DNA of 32,785 nucleotides from an uncultured Eubacteriales bacterium (GCA_900315085.1 OMXW01000006.1:1-32785), one strand, 5' to 3'; positions 1 to 10,388 are shown, counted from the first letter of the stretch. Notes: generated from the letters alone by a model not told the origin. Made by a program: numbers and translations.

Positions 1-94
1 TTTTTTAACAATTATGAACTTTTTATTACATCTATATACAATCACTGTGTATATTGTCAAGTTTCATAAGATGCAGTTTAATGACAAACAGAAT

Positions 95-132
95 AAAAAG
101 CCGGCCTCTGAAACTCGCTTCAAAGGTCGGCT
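95..132 (-). terminator. Rho-independent terminator after the dockerin pullulanase
   Basis: On the minus strand an imperfect hairpin (AGCCG...CGGCT outer arms, loop near gcgag) is followed by a run of T. It lies about 30 bp past the stop codon of the pullulanase gene and probably ends the two-gene pullulanase transcript. Positions 1-94 are AT-rich and show no gene. Confidence 0.8.
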
Positions 133-162
133 TAGATTATTTAATTATTTTCTCAATAGACA

Positions 163-3100
163 TCAGTAAAGAGTCTTTGCGATGGGAGCGTTGGGATTTT
201 CTTCGGGATTCTCAGTGTAGAATGTGAGGTAGTCGCCTGTATCGATCTTGGAATCGTCGATTATAATCCACATTTCGTTTTCAACAAAGCCCTTGTAGTC
301 CTTGGTCTGTGTTGCCTTGTTGTTGGTTACGATTACATTGTAGGAGCCTGCGCCTTGATAAGTAAAGCTGTATTCAAACCAACCTGTATCGGGATTAAGA
401 GGAGCCGGAGGCTGTTTATCCCAGCTGCCGCCTGTGTAGTTGCCCTTGTCCTTGCCCTCAAGATCCGCGCCCCAAATCCACAGATAAGGAGTCCATGTTG
501 CGGTTGTGTGCTTGAGGTGGAGTTTAACATCGAGGCTGCCTGCTACATAGTAGTAATCGATAATGAGCTTAGCGCCGAAACGGAACTTGCCTTCGGTAAT
601 TTCGGGAAGCTTGGATTCGTCGAGAGCGTATCCCATAACCTTGTAAACATCTGTCTTGAAGTCATCTCCTACTCTGCCCTTCAGCTCAACAGATGAGGTC
701 AGATTCTTCTTAGCGCCTGTTGAATCGTAGTAATAGTAGTTAACCTGAACCTTGCCCTGAGCAACACTGTAGCCTGAGATGTACTTCATAAGCATTGTAA
801 CGTCTGAGATATTTACAGAACCGCTGTAGTCAAAGTCATAGTTTGACTTATCCTTGCTGATAATTCCTGCAAGAATCTTCTGAAGTGTTGTAGCGTCGGC
901 AATATTAACCTTGCCGTCCTCGTTAACGTCGCCGTACTTCTCAATGCTTTCGGGTACATAGTTGCGGTAAACGTATGTTACTTCCTGAGGAGTATCTGAA
1001 TATTTGCCTGTTTCGCTTCCGCGTACTTCCTTGAGAACATAGATATTCTCAACAGACTCTGAGGGAGCTGTCTTATAGCCTGCGCCGATGTTGCCCTGAA
1101 TTGTTACGGGATCAACAAGCTGTTTGCCGCTTTCGGATACGCAGTTTATTACAACCTTGCCTCTGCCGTCATTAAGACCAACAGACTCAAAGCTTGTTTT
1201 GTCAACAGCAACGATCGAGCTGTTTGCGGGAACGGTGAACTTGGCGCCCTTGACTGTCTTGATTGCGCTGAGACCTGCGCTCTGATCGTCTGCGATTACT
1301 ACCCATTCGGATACGGATGTATCGCCGAGAGTGATAGTTGTCGGCATTGAACCGCCGTTATGCATAACTGCAACCTTGTTCCACTCGCCCTCCTTATCGT
1401 TGGTTACAACATAAGAGAAGCTGTTTGCAAGACCGCTGAGGTTTTTGCCGAAGAAGTTGAACGCGCTTGCGTAATCGTTTGTATCTGTGTTGAACGGTGT
1501 AAAGTTCTTCTTGATCTTGATCATGCCCTGATAGTAGGAAACAAGATCAGCATAGCCTACAAGGTTGTTCCAGTCAATCTTGTTGATTTCGGGGGATGAT
1601 TTGTAAGAGTTTGTATCGCCGTACTTTGTACGAGCCATCTCGTCGCCGGCGAGGTAGAAGGTAGCGCCCTGCGAGGTGTTGAGGATAGCGGAAGCCATCT
1701 TGCTCATTCTTACGCCGGTTTCGTTGCGCTTACCGTATTCGTCGCCCGTAGCTGAAGCTGTGAGCTGGTCGTAGAGTGTAGCGTTATCGTGACAAGCCGC
1801 GTAGCTTACAGTCTGAGCAGGAGACTGAGCCTTCCAGCCGTTATTGATAGTGGTGTTTGCGAGGAAGCCGCTTCCTACGTTTTTAGCGTTCTCAGCGTTG
1901 CCTGCAACAAATCCTTTTTCCTTAATATTAAAAACGCTGCCCTTGATACCATCGCGGATTTTATCGTTGAAGAATGCAACTCTTTCGTTGAGCTTGGAAG
2001 CAAACTTCTGAATTGCGGGATAGAAGGTGTTGCCTGTGCAGGTGGTTCTCTCATAAACCGATGTACCGCCTGTCCAACCTTCACCCCAGATTGTAAGCTT
2101 GGGATTAACCTTGTCCATCTCATCGCGGATGATGTTCATTGTTTCGGTGTCGATAAGGCCCATAAGGTCAAAGCGGAAACCGTCAACATGATACTCGTTT
2201 ACCCAGTACATACAAGAGTCAACGATGTATTTTCTGGTCATCAAGAAATCGGATGAAACCTCGTTGCCGCAGCCTGAGCCGTTTGAGAATGTGCCGTCGC
2301 CCTTAACGCGGTGATAGTAATAAGGAACGGAAGCCTGGAAGCAGGAGTTATCCTTATCACATGCGAATGTGTGGTTGTAAACAACGTCCATAACGACCGA
2401 AATTCCCGCGTCATGGAGCGCCTTGATCATTTCTTTACACTCTTTAACTCTTACGTTACCGTCGTAGGGGTTTGAAGAGTAGCTGCCCTCGGGTACGTTG
2501 TAGTTCTGAGGATCGTAGCCCCAGTTAAACTGAGTGTCAGAACCTGCCTCGTTAATTGACTGGAAGTCATAGAACGGGTTGATCTGAACTGTAGTAATAC
2601 CAAGCTGCTTTAAGTAATCTACGCATGTTGAAACGCTGCCCTCATTGTTAAGGGTTGTGTTTTTCTCGGTAAATGCAAGATACTTGCCGCGGTTTGCCTC
2701 GCTGACGCCTGAGCTCTTGTCGTATGAGAAGTCCTTAATGTGGATTTCCCAAACCTGAGAGTCGGTCTGCTTGTCAACAAGAATGTGTTTGTCGTCATCC
2801 CAGCCGTCGGGATTTGTCTTTGAAAGGTCGCAGACCATTGAACGTTTACCGTTAACGCCTGTAGCCACCGAATAGATATCCTGGGTTTCGGCTGTCTGAG
2901 TTTTGCCGCCGTAAGGTGCGTCGGCAGTAACGGTGTAAGTGTAGTAGGTGTTAACGATATCGCCGTTAACGGTCGCAGTCCAAACACCTGTCCACTTTTC
3001 GCCGTCCATCAGCTTCTCCATCTGGATATTGCCAAGTTTTTTTGCGCCTGCCTCGGAATCCGAGCCTGTGGCGTAACGGTTAAGAATTACTTCTGTTGCG

Positions 3101-3327
3101 GTTGGTGACCAGAGCTTGAATACTGTTTTCTCAGGTGAGTAAACAGCGCCAAGATCGTTGCCGCTGTAGCCGTAGTCTGTACCGAGATTGCGCGCGGCCT
3201 TTGCGTAGTTGTTAACCGCAGCCCCGGTATCTCCCGAGGTTGTAGCCGCAAAGCCCGATACAACGCTTGTTGAAGCAAGCATGCATACGGCAAGTGCAGA
3301 AGCAAGTATTTTTTTTGTGCTTCTCAT
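163..3327 (-). CDS. Secreted type I pullulanase (GH13) with dockerin and C-terminal starch-binding-like module
   Basis: This secreted enzyme should cleave alpha-1,6 branches of starch and pullulan. It begins with a signal peptide (MRSTKK, then a hydrophobic stretch ending SGFAA). An N-terminal CBM48-like region follows, then a GH13 catalytic domain with DVVYNHT near residue 315, GFRFDLMG near 380 (nucleophile Asp), WGEGW near 411 (acid/base Glu) and ACHDN near 512. A MucBP-like segment precedes a dockerin at about residues 798-852, with two calcium-loop repeats (DVNEDGKVNIADAT and DFDYSGSVNISDVT). A second MucBP-like segment follows, and the last 120 or so residues are rich in Trp/Tyr (TPYLWIWGAD, GGSWDK) and resemble a CBM26-type module. 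The start is supported by AAGGAGG six bases upstream. It lies 41 bp downstream of a paralogous pullulanase and is probably co-transcribed. The dockerin implies docking to a cohesin scaffold, as in the R. bromii amylosome. The module family at the C terminus is the least certain part. Confidence 0.9.
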   Translation of the reverse strand: MRSTKKILASALAVCMLASTSVVSGFAATTSGDTGAAVNNYAKAARNLGTDYGYSGNDLGAVYSPEKTVFKLWSPTATEVILNRYATGSDSEAGAKKLGNIQMEKLMDGEKWTGVWTATVNGDIVNTYYTYTVTADAPYGGKTQTAETQDIYSVATGVNGKRSMVCDLSKTNPDGWDDDKHILVDKQTDSQVWEIHIKDFSYDKSSGVSEANRGKYLAFTEKNTTLNNEGSVSTCVDYLKQLGITTVQINPFYDFQSINEAGSDTQFNWGYDPQNYNVPEGSYSSNPYDGNVRVKECKEMIKALHDAGISVVMDVVYNHTFACDKDNSCFQASVPYYYHRVKGDGTFSNGSGCGNEVSSDFLMTRKYIVDSCMYWVNEYHVDGFRFDLMGLIDTETMNIIRDEMDKVNPKLTIWGEGWTGGTSVYERTTCTGNTFYPAIQKFASKLNERVAFFNDKIRDGIKGSVFNIKEKGFVAGNAENAKNVGSGFLANTTINNGWKAQSPAQTVSYAACHDNATLYDQLTASATGDEYGKRNETGVRMSKMASAILNTSQGATFYLAGDEMARTKYGDTNSYKSSPEINKIDWNNLVGYADLVSYYQGMIKIKKNFTPFNTDTNDYASAFNFFGKNLSGLANSFSYVVTNDKEGEWNKVAVMHNGGSMPTTITLGDTSVSEWVVIADDQSAGLSAIKTVKGAKFTVPANSSIVAVDKTSFESVGLNDGRGKVVINCVSESGKQLVDPVTIQGNIGAGYKTAPSESVENIYVLKEVRGSETGKYSDTPQEVTYVYRNYVPESIEKYGDVNEDGKVNIADATTLQKILAGIISKDKSNYDFDYSGSVNISDVTMLMKYISGYSVAQGKVQVNYYYYDSTGAKKNLTSSVELKGRVGDDFKTDVYKVMGYALDESKLPEITEGKFRFGAKLIIDYYYVAGSLDVKLHLKHTTATWTPYLWIWGADLEGKDKGNYTGGSWDKQPPAPLNPDTGWFEYSFTYQGAGSYNVIVTNNKATQTKDYKGFVENEMWIIIDDSKIDTGDYLTFYTENPEENPNAPIAKTLY

Positions 3328-3368
3328 AAAAGTCCTCCTTATTATTTCCGCTGTAAATGAGCGGTAAT

Positions 3369-6221
3369 TTACTTATATTCGGTTTCCGCAGACGGCTCAG
3401 ACGCAATATCCATTCCTGCTCTGAGCTTCTTTTTGCGGTTTATCCGTGATAAAATTACTGATGCGACGCACAGAGTCAAAATTACTCCTGCGCCGATATA
3501 GACGTAAATCAGCATATCCGCGAAAGGATCCGGCTGGGTTGAGTAGCGGAAAAGAATATTCTGCTCTCCCTTCTTAAACATACCTATTGTATTGTTCGGC
3601 ACTTCAATCAGGTTCATGTCCTCATACTCATTCTGCTCGGCGGTGTACTCCTGATCGACCTTTCCGCTAAGGGTTTTCTTGTCGAGGATTTTGCCGTTAT
3701 CCGCCATGTAAATGAGGTTAATCCAGCACTTGTCGGCTTCTTTTTTGTCTGTCTTTTTATAGTAATATGTGATTGTAATGTCGTGGTCGGGAACCATTCC
3801 GGCACCGTTTGACGGAAGTTTATCGGTATTGAGCTTGTATCCCTCAACCGACGGAATCTCGGGAGTAAAGTACTTTCTTCCCTCTCTGTTCTTGATTACA
3901 AAATCATCTATTATTTCTTTTTTGCTTTTCTCGTCAACAAACTTGATTGTAACAGTAGCGGTTTTTCCGCTGTATTCCTCAACGTAAACGTCAACAAACT
4001 TTACCTCGGGAGTAAACTCACCGGTAGTAACGCCGTTGGATGACTTCATATCGTAGTCAAGCGACTGAGCTATTCTTGAAATATCGTAGCTTGCACCTAT
4101 CTGATCGGAAACTACCTGAGTTTTGATTTTTTCCTTAGTTTTATTGTCAAAGTAGTTAATAACTACCGCGCCCTCGTAGTCCTCAATACCCGCTTTTTCA
4201 TAGCTTGTCTTATCAACAAGAATCGCCGCCGAGTGAGCCGCTGTTTTTACGCTGCCCGAACATGTTCCGAGATTTCTGAGGCCTGCAGTGTGTTCATCCG
4301 CAATCTTGATCCATTCGCCGCTGACGGAAATGTTCTGCTCACTGTCAGAACCGTTGAAAATTACGCATATTTTATCCCAAGCGTTCTTGTTTGTGTTGTT
4401 TACGGTGTAAGCGCAAACACCCGAAGGAAGATTCTCAAGTGACGTAATATTGTTAGCCGTCATAGGAGTGGGATCGCTGAACGCTGCGAAGTTTTCACGG
4501 ATTTTCATAAGTCCGCGGTAGTATTCAACCAAATCGCTGTATTCATTGAGGCTCTTCCAGTCGAGCTGATTCCTCTCGCGGCTTGAAGCGTAGGAGTTCT
4601 CGTCGCCGTCCTTGCTGCGCGCGAATTCCTCACCGCCGAGAATAAACGGAACACCCTGTGAGGTGAATACGATTGCTGCTGCAAGCTTGTTCATATCTAC
4701 AAGCTTATCGTCGCGCTTGCGGTATTCCTCGTTATTGAGCACGGAATCTACAAGTTTATCATACAGCGCCTCGTTATCGTGACATGAAGCGTAATTAATG
4801 CACTGAGTGGGAGCGCTTGCCCAGTTGTTGACGCACATTCCCAAAAAGCCGTTTTTAATGCCCGAACGGCTTTTTCCCGTCTGAACAAAACCGGGTTCGC
4901 TTCCGAAAACGCTGCCCTTTATCGCGTCGCGGATTTTATCATTGAACGCGCCAATGCGTTTATCGAGTTGAGAAAGGTTTTGCTGATTAGCAAGCACCGT
5001 ACCCTCGTCGCAATTGGTTTTCATGTTCCAAGCTTCTCCGTACATCAGAATTCGGGTTCCGCTTCCGTCCGCGTAAAGATGGTCAAGCGCGCTTCTGATT
5101 TGATTCATTGTGGTTACGTCGTGAAGTCCCATCAAATCAAATCGGAAGCCGTCGATATGGTACTCCTTTGCCCAGTAAGTAACGGAATCAATCATGTATT
5201 TTCTGAACATAAGATGCTCCGACGCCGTGTCGTTGCTGCAGCCTGAGCCGTTGGAAAATGTTCCGTCGGGATTCATCCTGTAGTAGTAATTCGGAACGGT
5301 ATACTGGAACCATGAATCGGTTGAGTATGTATGGTTGTAAACAACGTCCATGATTACGCCGATGCCCGCGCTGTGCAAAGCCTGAATCATCTGCTTGCAC
5401 TCGTTGATTCGAACGCTGCCGTCGTTGGGATTTGTAGAATAACTTCCCTCGGGGACATTGTAGTTAACGGGATCGTAGCCCCAGTTATACTGTTTCATAA
5501 TGTCCTTGCTCTCATCAACCGAGCCGAAGTCGTACATTGGCATGATCTGAACGTATTTTACGCCGAGTTTTTTGAGATAATCAACACAGGTCGGAGTACC
5601 GCCCTGAATACCGTCAACGGTTGTATTTTTCTCGGTAAATGCGGTAAACTTTCCGCGGTTTTTCTGAGAAACGCCGCTTGTCTGCGACGATGAAAAGTCG
5701 GCAACCGAAATCTCCCAAACGCTTGCGTTTGTCTGCTGAGCCACAAATACATGGTTGTCGTTTTCCCAGTTCTGAGGATTTGTTTTGCTAAGGTCAACTA
5801 CCATGCTGCGTTTGCCGTTAACACCGCAGGCGCGCGCGTAAATATCGCCTGTCTGCTTAACGCTTTTTCCGTGAGTAACGGTATAGGTGTAGTATTTTCC
5901 GAGCAGATTTCCCGGGATAACCGCCTCCCATACGCCTGTGGTTTTATCAAGCGTCATCTTCTTTGTTTTAATAGACTTGCTGCTTCCGCCGTCGTCGTAA
6001 ATATCAACGCTTACGGCGTTTGCCTTCGGCGACCAAACCTTAAAAGTCGTCTCGTCCTTTGTGTAAGTCGCACCCAAGTCGTCGCCGTCATAAGCAAGCT
6101 CGTCAAGCTCTGCGGCATACGCCTTGTAGTCGGTTGCGCCAACGGCTGTTAAATCTGTTGAAACTACCCCTGTAAACATAGCTAATGTCAATACTCCTGT
6201 CAAAATTTTTTTAAAAAGCAA
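3369..6221 (-). CDS. Membrane-anchored type I pullulanase (GH13)
   Basis: This is a second debranching enzyme of the same family, expected on the outer cell surface. From the TTG start it is 950 residues. A signal peptide (LFKKILTGVLTLAMF) is followed by a CBM48-like region and a GH13 domain with DVVYNHT (about 292), GFRFDLMG (about 360), MYGEAW (about 395) and SCHDN (about 480). MucBP-like segments follow. A single transmembrane helix (IYVYIGAGVILTLCVASVIL) ends in a basic RINRKKK stop-transfer, so the enzyme should be held in the membrane and face outward. It has no dockerin, unlike its downstream neighbour. An upstream in-frame GTG at 6242 would place the AGGAGG inside the coding sequence, so the TTG at 6219-6221 is the better start. 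The gene is first in a two-gene operon. Confidence 0.9.
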   Translation of the reverse strand: MLFKKILTGVLTLAMFTGVVSTDLTAVGATDYKAYAAELDELAYDGDDLGATYTKDETTFKVWSPKANAVSVDIYDDGGSSKSIKTKKMTLDKTTGVWEAVIPGNLLGKYYTYTVTHGKSVKQTGDIYARACGVNGKRSMVVDLSKTNPQNWENDNHVFVAQQTNASVWEISVADFSSSQTSGVSQKNRGKFTAFTEKNTTVDGIQGGTPTCVDYLKKLGVKYVQIMPMYDFGSVDESKDIMKQYNWGYDPVNYNVPEGSYSTNPNDGSVRINECKQMIQALHSAGIGVIMDVVYNHTYSTDSWFQYTVPNYYYRMNPDGTFSNGSGCSNDTASEHLMFRKYMIDSVTYWAKEYHIDGFRFDLMGLHDVTTMNQIRSALDHLYADGSGTRILMYGEAWNMKTNCDEGTVLANQQNLSQLDKRIGAFNDKIRDAIKGSVFGSEPGFVQTGKSRSGIKNGFLGMCVNNWASAPTQCINYASCHDNEALYDKLVDSVLNNEEYRKRDDKLVDMNKLAAAIVFTSQGVPFILGGEEFARSKDGDENSYASSRERNQLDWKSLNEYSDLVEYYRGLMKIRENFAAFSDPTPMTANNITSLENLPSGVCAYTVNNTNKNAWDKICVIFNGSDSEQNISVSGEWIKIADEHTAGLRNLGTCSGSVKTAAHSAAILVDKTSYEKAGIEDYEGAVVINYFDNKTKEKIKTQVVSDQIGASYDISRIAQSLDYDMKSSNGVTTGEFTPEVKFVDVYVEEYSGKTATVTIKFVDEKSKKEIIDDFVIKNREGRKYFTPEIPSVEGYKLNTDKLPSNGAGMVPDHDITITYYYKKTDKKEADKCWINLIYMADNGKILDKKTLSGKVDQEYTAEQNEYEDMNLIEVPNNTIGMFKKGEQNILFRYSTQPDPFADMLIYVYIGAGVILTLCVASVILSRINRKKKLRAGMDIASEPSAETEYK

Positions 6222-6228
6222 TATAATG

Positions 6229-6234
6229 CCTCCT
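6229..6234 (-). promoter_or_regulatory. Ribosome binding site that selects a TTG start
   Basis: A perfect AGGAGG on the minus strand stands 7 bases before the TTG at 6221-6219. The codons after TTG begin the lysine-bearing n-region of the signal peptide, which supports this start over the GTG 21 bases upstream. Confidence 0.85.
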
Positions 6235-6364
6235 GATTGCACATTTATTATATTATTTTATCACAAAACAGTATCAGATTTAATTCTAATACAGAAATTA
6301 CTTTTTTATGCACCTTGTTTATCTGTAGAAAATTCAAATCAAATTTAGTGTATTTTGACGATAC

Positions 6365-6406
6365 AAAAAGACGCGGCAAATACCTTGGCAAAGGTACAGC
6401 CGCGTC
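6365..6406 (-). terminator. Terminator of the dnaG-rpoD-zincin operon
   Basis: On the minus strand GACGCGGC pairs with GCCGCGTC, with an inner TACCTT/AAGGTA stem, followed by TTTTTG. It sits directly after the stop of the zincin gene. Confidence 0.9.
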
Positions 6407-6412
6407 CGTTAT

Positions 6413-6775
6413 TTAACTTTCCAGATATTTTCTGATTTGTTCCTTATCCCAGTCGCCCAAGTCGTCAACTCCTGCAAGGTACTCGTTGTGATGTCTTACC
6501 TCATGGTGCAGAATCCTGACAAGCTCCTTATAGAGTCTTTCCTTTGGCAAACTGCCGTAAACGCGCACAATTGAGCCGTAGTAGAACACAATAGCGTTTC
6601 CGAGTGAATTGCGTATGTACTCGCCGAGAATAAACAAATCATTGTTTTTTGCCGCGGGGTGCACCTTTAACTGAGGCAGAAGCGAAAGTCCGCCGTTCAA
6701 GTCGCGGTACAGCTCGTAAGGCATACCGTCGGCGATTTCATCAAGCATTTCGCCGAGTTCTTCAAAACTAACCAT
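6413..6775 (-). CDS. Small zincin-like metallopeptidase family protein
   Basis: A 120-residue protein with the zinc-binding motif HHEVRHH near residue 90, as in the short zincin family (Pfam Zincin_1 type). In that family two His and a downstream acidic residue bind zinc and the Glu is catalytic. The N-terminal half has the family's conserved hydrophobic blocks (LFILGEYIRNSLGNAIVFYYGS). No signal peptide or membrane helix is visible, so it should be cytoplasmic. It begins 18 bp after the rpoD stop and ends just before a strong terminator, making it the last gene of the dnaG-rpoD operon. The ribosome binding site is weak (GGAA), which would fit translational coupling to rpoD. The substrate is unknown. 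Confidence 0.75.
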   Translation of the reverse strand: MVSFEELGEMLDEIADGMPYELYRDLNGGLSLLPQLKVHPAAKNNDLFILGEYIRNSLGNAIVFYYGSIVRVYGSLPKERLYKELVRILHHEVRHHNEYLAGVDDLGDWDKEQIRKYLES

Positions 6776-6793
6776 AATTCCAATAAAGAAAAA

Positions 6794-7891
6794 TTAATAA
6801 TCAAGGTAATCCTTGAGTTTTCTGCTTCTTGAGGGATGACGGAGCTTTCTGAGCGCCTTTGCCTCGATCTGACGGATACGCTCACGGGTTACGTTAAATT
6901 CCTTGCCGACCTCCTCAAGAGTTCTGCTTCTTCCGTCCTCAAGACCAAAGCGGAGCTTGAGCACCTTTGCCTCTCTGGGAGTGAGCGTTGAGAGAACATC
7001 AGAGAGCTGTTCGCGGAGCATTGTGTGAGAAGCCGCGTCAGCCGGAGCGGGAGCGTCATTGTCGGGGATGAAGTCGCCGAGGTGGCTGTCCTCCTCCTCG
7101 CCGATAGGAGTTTCAAGCGATACCGGCTCCTGAGCCACGCGCATGATCTCGCGCACCTTGTCAACAGGCATGTCGATTTCTTCCGCTATTTCATCGGGAG
7201 AGGGTTCGTGACCGTTCTGGTGGAGAAGCTGGCTCTGAACTTTTTTGACCTTGTTGATTGTTTCAACCATATGAACTGGAATTCTGATTGTACGCGCCTG
7301 ATCGGCAATTGCCCTTGTAATAGCCTGACGGATCCACCATGTAGCATAGGTTGAGAACTTAAAGCCCTTTGTGTAGTCAAACTTTTCAACAGCCTTAATA
7401 AGGCCAAGGTTACCCTCCTGAATAAGATCAAGGAACTGCATTCCTCTGCCGAGGTAACGCTTTGCGATACTTACAACGAGTCTGAGGTTTGCTTCGCTTA
7501 GGCGCTGCTTAGCGGTTACGTCGCCGTCGGAAATCCTGATAGCAAGCTCAACCTCTTCCTCACTGGTTAGAAGCGGAACACGACCGATTTCCTTTAGATA
7601 AACCTTTACAGGATCGTCGATCGCCATGCTCTGTTCGGCTGCCGGAGCTGAACCATCTTCATCCTTGTTTTCAACGATACCAAGCTCAATGTCGTCAATC
7701 TTGATGTCCTCAAGATCCTCAACGATTTCAATACCCTGAGCCTCAATGGTGTCATAGAGTTTTTCAAGCTTTTCGGGATCAATGTCAAGCTCGCCTATAG
7801 CGTCAAGAATATCCTGATTTGTAAGCTGACCTTTTTGCTTTCCAAGCTCTACCAGTTCTTTTACTATAGATCTTTTTTCCTGCTGCGGCAT
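6794..7891 (-). CDS. rpoD: Primary RNA polymerase sigma factor SigA/RpoD
   Basis: The housekeeping sigma-70 factor, 365 residues, the short Firmicute length without the large non-conserved region. An N-terminal region 1.1-like segment is followed by an acidic linker, then region 1.2 ([16 protein letters not shown]), region 2 with the core-binding and -10 recognition helices ([33 protein letters not shown]), region 3, and region 4 ([41 protein letters not shown]). It recognises the TTGACA/TATAAT promoters seen elsewhere in this window. It starts 20 bp after the dnaG stop, the conserved dnaG-rpoD macromolecular synthesis order. Confidence 0.98.
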   Translation of the reverse strand: MPQQEKRSIVKELVELGKQKGQLTNQDILDAIGELDIDPEKLEKLYDTIEAQGIEIVEDLEDIKIDDIELGIVENKDEDGSAPAAEQSMAIDDPVKVYLKEIGRVPLLTSEEEVELAIRISDGDVTAKQRLSEANLRLVVSIAKRYLGRGMQFLDLIQEGNLGLIKAVEKFDYTKGFKFSTYATWWIRQAITRAIADQARTIRIPVHMVETINKVKKVQSQLLHQNGHEPSPDEIAEEIDMPVDKVREIMRVAQEPVSLETPIGEEEDSHLGDFIPDNDAPAPADAASHTMLREQLSDVLSTLTPREAKVLKLRFGLEDGRSRTLEEVGKEFNVTRERIRQIEAKALRKLRHPSRSRKLKDYLDY

Positions 7892-7911
7892 ATTATCTTC
7901 CTTTCCGGCGA

Positions 7912-9666
7912 CTACTTTTTGGAATTAAGGTACTCCTGAATTTCCTCGGCAGTCATGTTTGATATATCTTTTTTGTTTAACTTTTTACTTTCTTCGTTTA
8001 TGATTTGAATATATTCATCAAGCGCTCTTCGCGTTCCCGCGACCGCGCTGTGCTTTGACATTATTTTATATACGCGCGACCTTTCGTCCTCCGAAAAATC
8101 AGCGGTCAAATTATTGAGCGGATCAAGTCCTGAGCCGATTCTGTCTGAGAAATAAGTAAAGTACCGCTTCATTAGCTCGTTTTGAAACTGATCCTTGCTC
8201 AAGCGCTCATTGATGTATTTTACGGAATCGGGATTATTGATAAGGTAAGCGATAAGCGCTTCCTCAGCCGATGAGCTTCTCGGCTTTTTTACATGCTCGG
8301 TGTCGAGCCTGTCACCTCTGCCGCTCAAATCATTTTGCAGTCTGCGCACTTCCTTTTTGGCGTTTTCCCTATCCTTGCGTCGGTTGATTGAATTAACCTG
8401 CCGCACAAAAGAATCCTTGCTGATTTCAAACTCCTTGCACAGCCTTGAAATGTACACATCGCGCTCAATCGGGCTGTATATTGCGGCAATAACCTTTGTT
8501 GCTTCCTCGAGGAACTGAACCTTTCCGTCAGAAGTATTGAGATTATAGTTACTTCTGAGCTTTTGAAGTCTGTATTCAACATCGTTTCCGCTTTTTTCAA
8601 CAAGAGCTCTGAATGCCTCGGGGCCGTCGGCTCCCTTTGATTTAATAAATTCATCGGGATCCTTGCCGCTTGGCACAGTAAGTATCCTGACTAATAAGCC
8701 TGCGTTGCGAAGTATCGGAATAGCGCGCGAGGTTGCCTTTTGACCTGCCTCATCGCTGTCGTAACAGATAACGACCTCATCGGCGTAACGCTTCATAAGC
8801 ATAGCCTGCTCACGCGTAAGAGCGGTGCCGAGAGTTGCGACCGCGTTCTGAAAACCTGCCTGATTCACCGCGATAACATCCATATAGCCCTCGCACAAAA
8901 TCAATGTGCGTGAGCCTGAGTTCTTGGCGTTGTTCAGCGAAAACAGGTTCTCGCTCTTTTTAAACACGGGAGTATCGGAGGTATTCAGATATTTAGGCTT
9001 TTCATCGGTCATGATTCGTCCGCCGAATGCGATTACGTTTCCCCTTAAATCAATAATGGGAAACATCACTCGGTTGCGGAACCTGTCATAAATTCCGTTG
9101 CCGTTTTTTTGCTTCACGGCGAGGTTTGCGGCAACAAGCTCGTTTTTGCTGAACCCCTTGCCGATTAGATAATCACTAAGCGAGCTCCAGTCATCATCCG
9201 CAAAGCCGAGACCGAAGTGGCGGATCGTGCGGTCTGTGAGCATTCTTCCGTGAAAATAGTCGAGCCCGTGTTTTCCGTCAGGTGAATACAGCATTTTGTA
9301 GTAATAGCGCGCCGCCTCACGGTTCGCCTCATAAACTCTTGTTCTGAGCTTGCTCATGCTGTCGTCATAGGAATCCTCGGGCATATCCATACCTGCCCTC
9401 TGTGCCAAAAACTTTACCGCGTCAACGTAGTCGAGGTTCTCCATCTTCATAACAAAGGTGATTACATCGCCGCCTACGCCGCAGCCAAAGCAGTAAAAAG
9501 AGCCGTTTTCGGTATAAATATTAAACGAAGGCGTTTTTTCACCGTGAAACGGACAGAGTCCAACCATGTTTCTGCCGCGCCTTTTGAGCGTGATATATGA
9601 CGAAACAAGCTCGGTAATATCATTGCGAAGCTTAAGCTCCTGCAAAAAGCTTTCGGGAAACGCCAT
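7912..9666 (-). CDS. dnaG: DNA primase
   Basis: DnaG synthesises RNA primers for lagging-strand replication and works with the replicative helicase. The N-terminal zinc-binding domain shows [11 protein letters not shown] followed by [11 protein letters not shown] (residues 38-68). The RNA polymerase core follows, with the TOPRIM motifs EGYMD and DSDEAGQKA in the middle and a C-terminal helicase-interaction region. At 584 residues it is a normal length. The start is supported by AAAGGAGG just upstream, and a TATAAT lies about 50 bp further upstream, so this is probably the first gene of the dnaG-rpoD-zincin operon. Confidence 0.98.
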   Translation of the reverse strand: MAFPESFLQELKLRNDITELVSSYITLKRRGRNMVGLCPFHGEKTPSFNIYTENGSFYCFGCGVGGDVITFVMKMENLDYVDAVKFLAQRAGMDMPEDSYDDSMSKLRTRVYEANREAARYYYKMLYSPDGKHGLDYFHGRMLTDRTIRHFGLGFADDDWSSLSDYLIGKGFSKNELVAANLAVKQKNGNGIYDRFRNRVMFPIIDLRGNVIAFGGRIMTDEKPKYLNTSDTPVFKKSENLFSLNNAKNSGSRTLILCEGYMDVIAVNQAGFQNAVATLGTALTREQAMLMKRYADEVVICYDSDEAGQKATSRAIPILRNAGLLVRILTVPSGKDPDEFIKSKGADGPEAFRALVEKSGNDVEYRLQKLRSNYNLNTSDGKVQFLEEATKVIAAIYSPIERDVYISRLCKEFEISKDSFVRQVNSINRRKDRENAKKEVRRLQNDLSGRGDRLDTEHVKKPRSSSAEEALIAYLINNPDSVKYINERLSKDQFQNELMKRYFTYFSDRIGSGLDPLNNLTADFSEDERSRVYKIMSKHSAVAGTRRALDEYIQIINEESKKLNKKDISNMTAEEIQEYLNSKK

Positions 9667-9713
9667 TGAACTCCTCCTTTCGCCTTCCTATTATCTTTTT
9701 ACGCACAAATTAC

Positions 9714-9719
9714 ATTATA
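9714..9719 (-). promoter_or_regulatory. Probable -10 element for dnaG
   Basis: A perfect TATAAT on the minus strand lies about 50 bp upstream of dnaG in an AT-rich gap. No good -35 box is visible at the usual distance, so only the -10 is called. Confidence 0.45.
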
Positions 9720-9739
9720 TCCTTTATTTTTCAAAAAAT

Positions 9740-10366
9740 TTATTCAAAAACAAAATATTTTTCTTCTTTTCCCTCTGCCTGCACCTCACCTGCCGAAATA
9801 TCGGCAAGTTTTTTGTTGAGCAAGGGCAATAACTCTGACGGCATATGAAACTTTATTACAACATCGGCTTCATACAATGTGTCGTCAATCTGAGCGCCCG
9901 CGTCAATAACCGCAGCGCTTACCTTTCCGTACTGATTGTAACTGCAGCCGAGCGAACACAGCAGACAGCTCTGCATTTTTATCACCTGTCCAGCTTCAAG
10001 TGCAAGCTTTGCGCCCTGAGCGTATGCGCGGACAAGACCTCCCTTGCCGAGTAGAATTCCGCCGAAATATCGCGTAACAACAACGCAGACATCGTAAACC
10101 TCATTTTTTGTTATCACATCAAGCACAGGCATTCCCGCCGTGCCCGACGGTTCACCGTCGTCGCTGTATCGGCGAAGATTTCCCTCGCGCAGAGAATAAG
10201 CGTAGACGTTGTGGCGCGCGTCCCAGTGCTTTGCGCGGATTTCATTTATAAACGCCGTGGCATCTTCCTCTGTTTTGACAGGCTTGCAGTAGCCGATAAA
10301 CCGCGAACGCTTTTCTGTAAACTCGCCGAAAGATTCAATTTTTACTGTTTTGTAGCTGTCAGACAT
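9740..10366 (-). CDS. YigZ / IMPACT family protein (UPF0029)
   Basis: A 208-residue cytoplasmic protein of the YigZ/IMPACT family. The signature lies in the N-terminal domain: SRFIGYCKPV, then HNVYAY and the block SDDGEPSGTAGMP near residue 75, then VVVTRYFGGILLGKGGLVRAYA. The C-terminal half matches the family's ferredoxin-like second domain. The biochemical role is not settled; eukaryotic IMPACT modulates Gcn1/Gcn2 signalling, and bacterial members are usually annotated as conserved hypotheticals. The GAGAGGT site upstream of the ATG supports the start. It stands alone between the rpmE terminator and the dnaG promoter. Confidence 0.9.
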   Translation of the reverse strand: MSDSYKTVKIESFGEFTEKRSRFIGYCKPVKTEEDATAFINEIRAKHWDARHNVYAYSLREGNLRRYSDDGEPSGTAGMPVLDVITKNEVYDVCVVVTRYFGGILLGKGGLVRAYAQGAKLALEAGQVIKMQSCLLCSLGCSYNQYGKVSAAVIDAGAQIDDTLYEADVVIKFHMPSELLPLLNKKLADISAGEVQAEGKEEKYFVFE

Positions 10367-10388
10367 AGTTACCTCTCAAAATGAAAAC

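Noticed and set aside
1789..2256. Long antisense frames within the pullulanase genes, such as this one
   Set aside because: They lie opposite conserved catalytic motifs and have no ribosome binding site or family signal.
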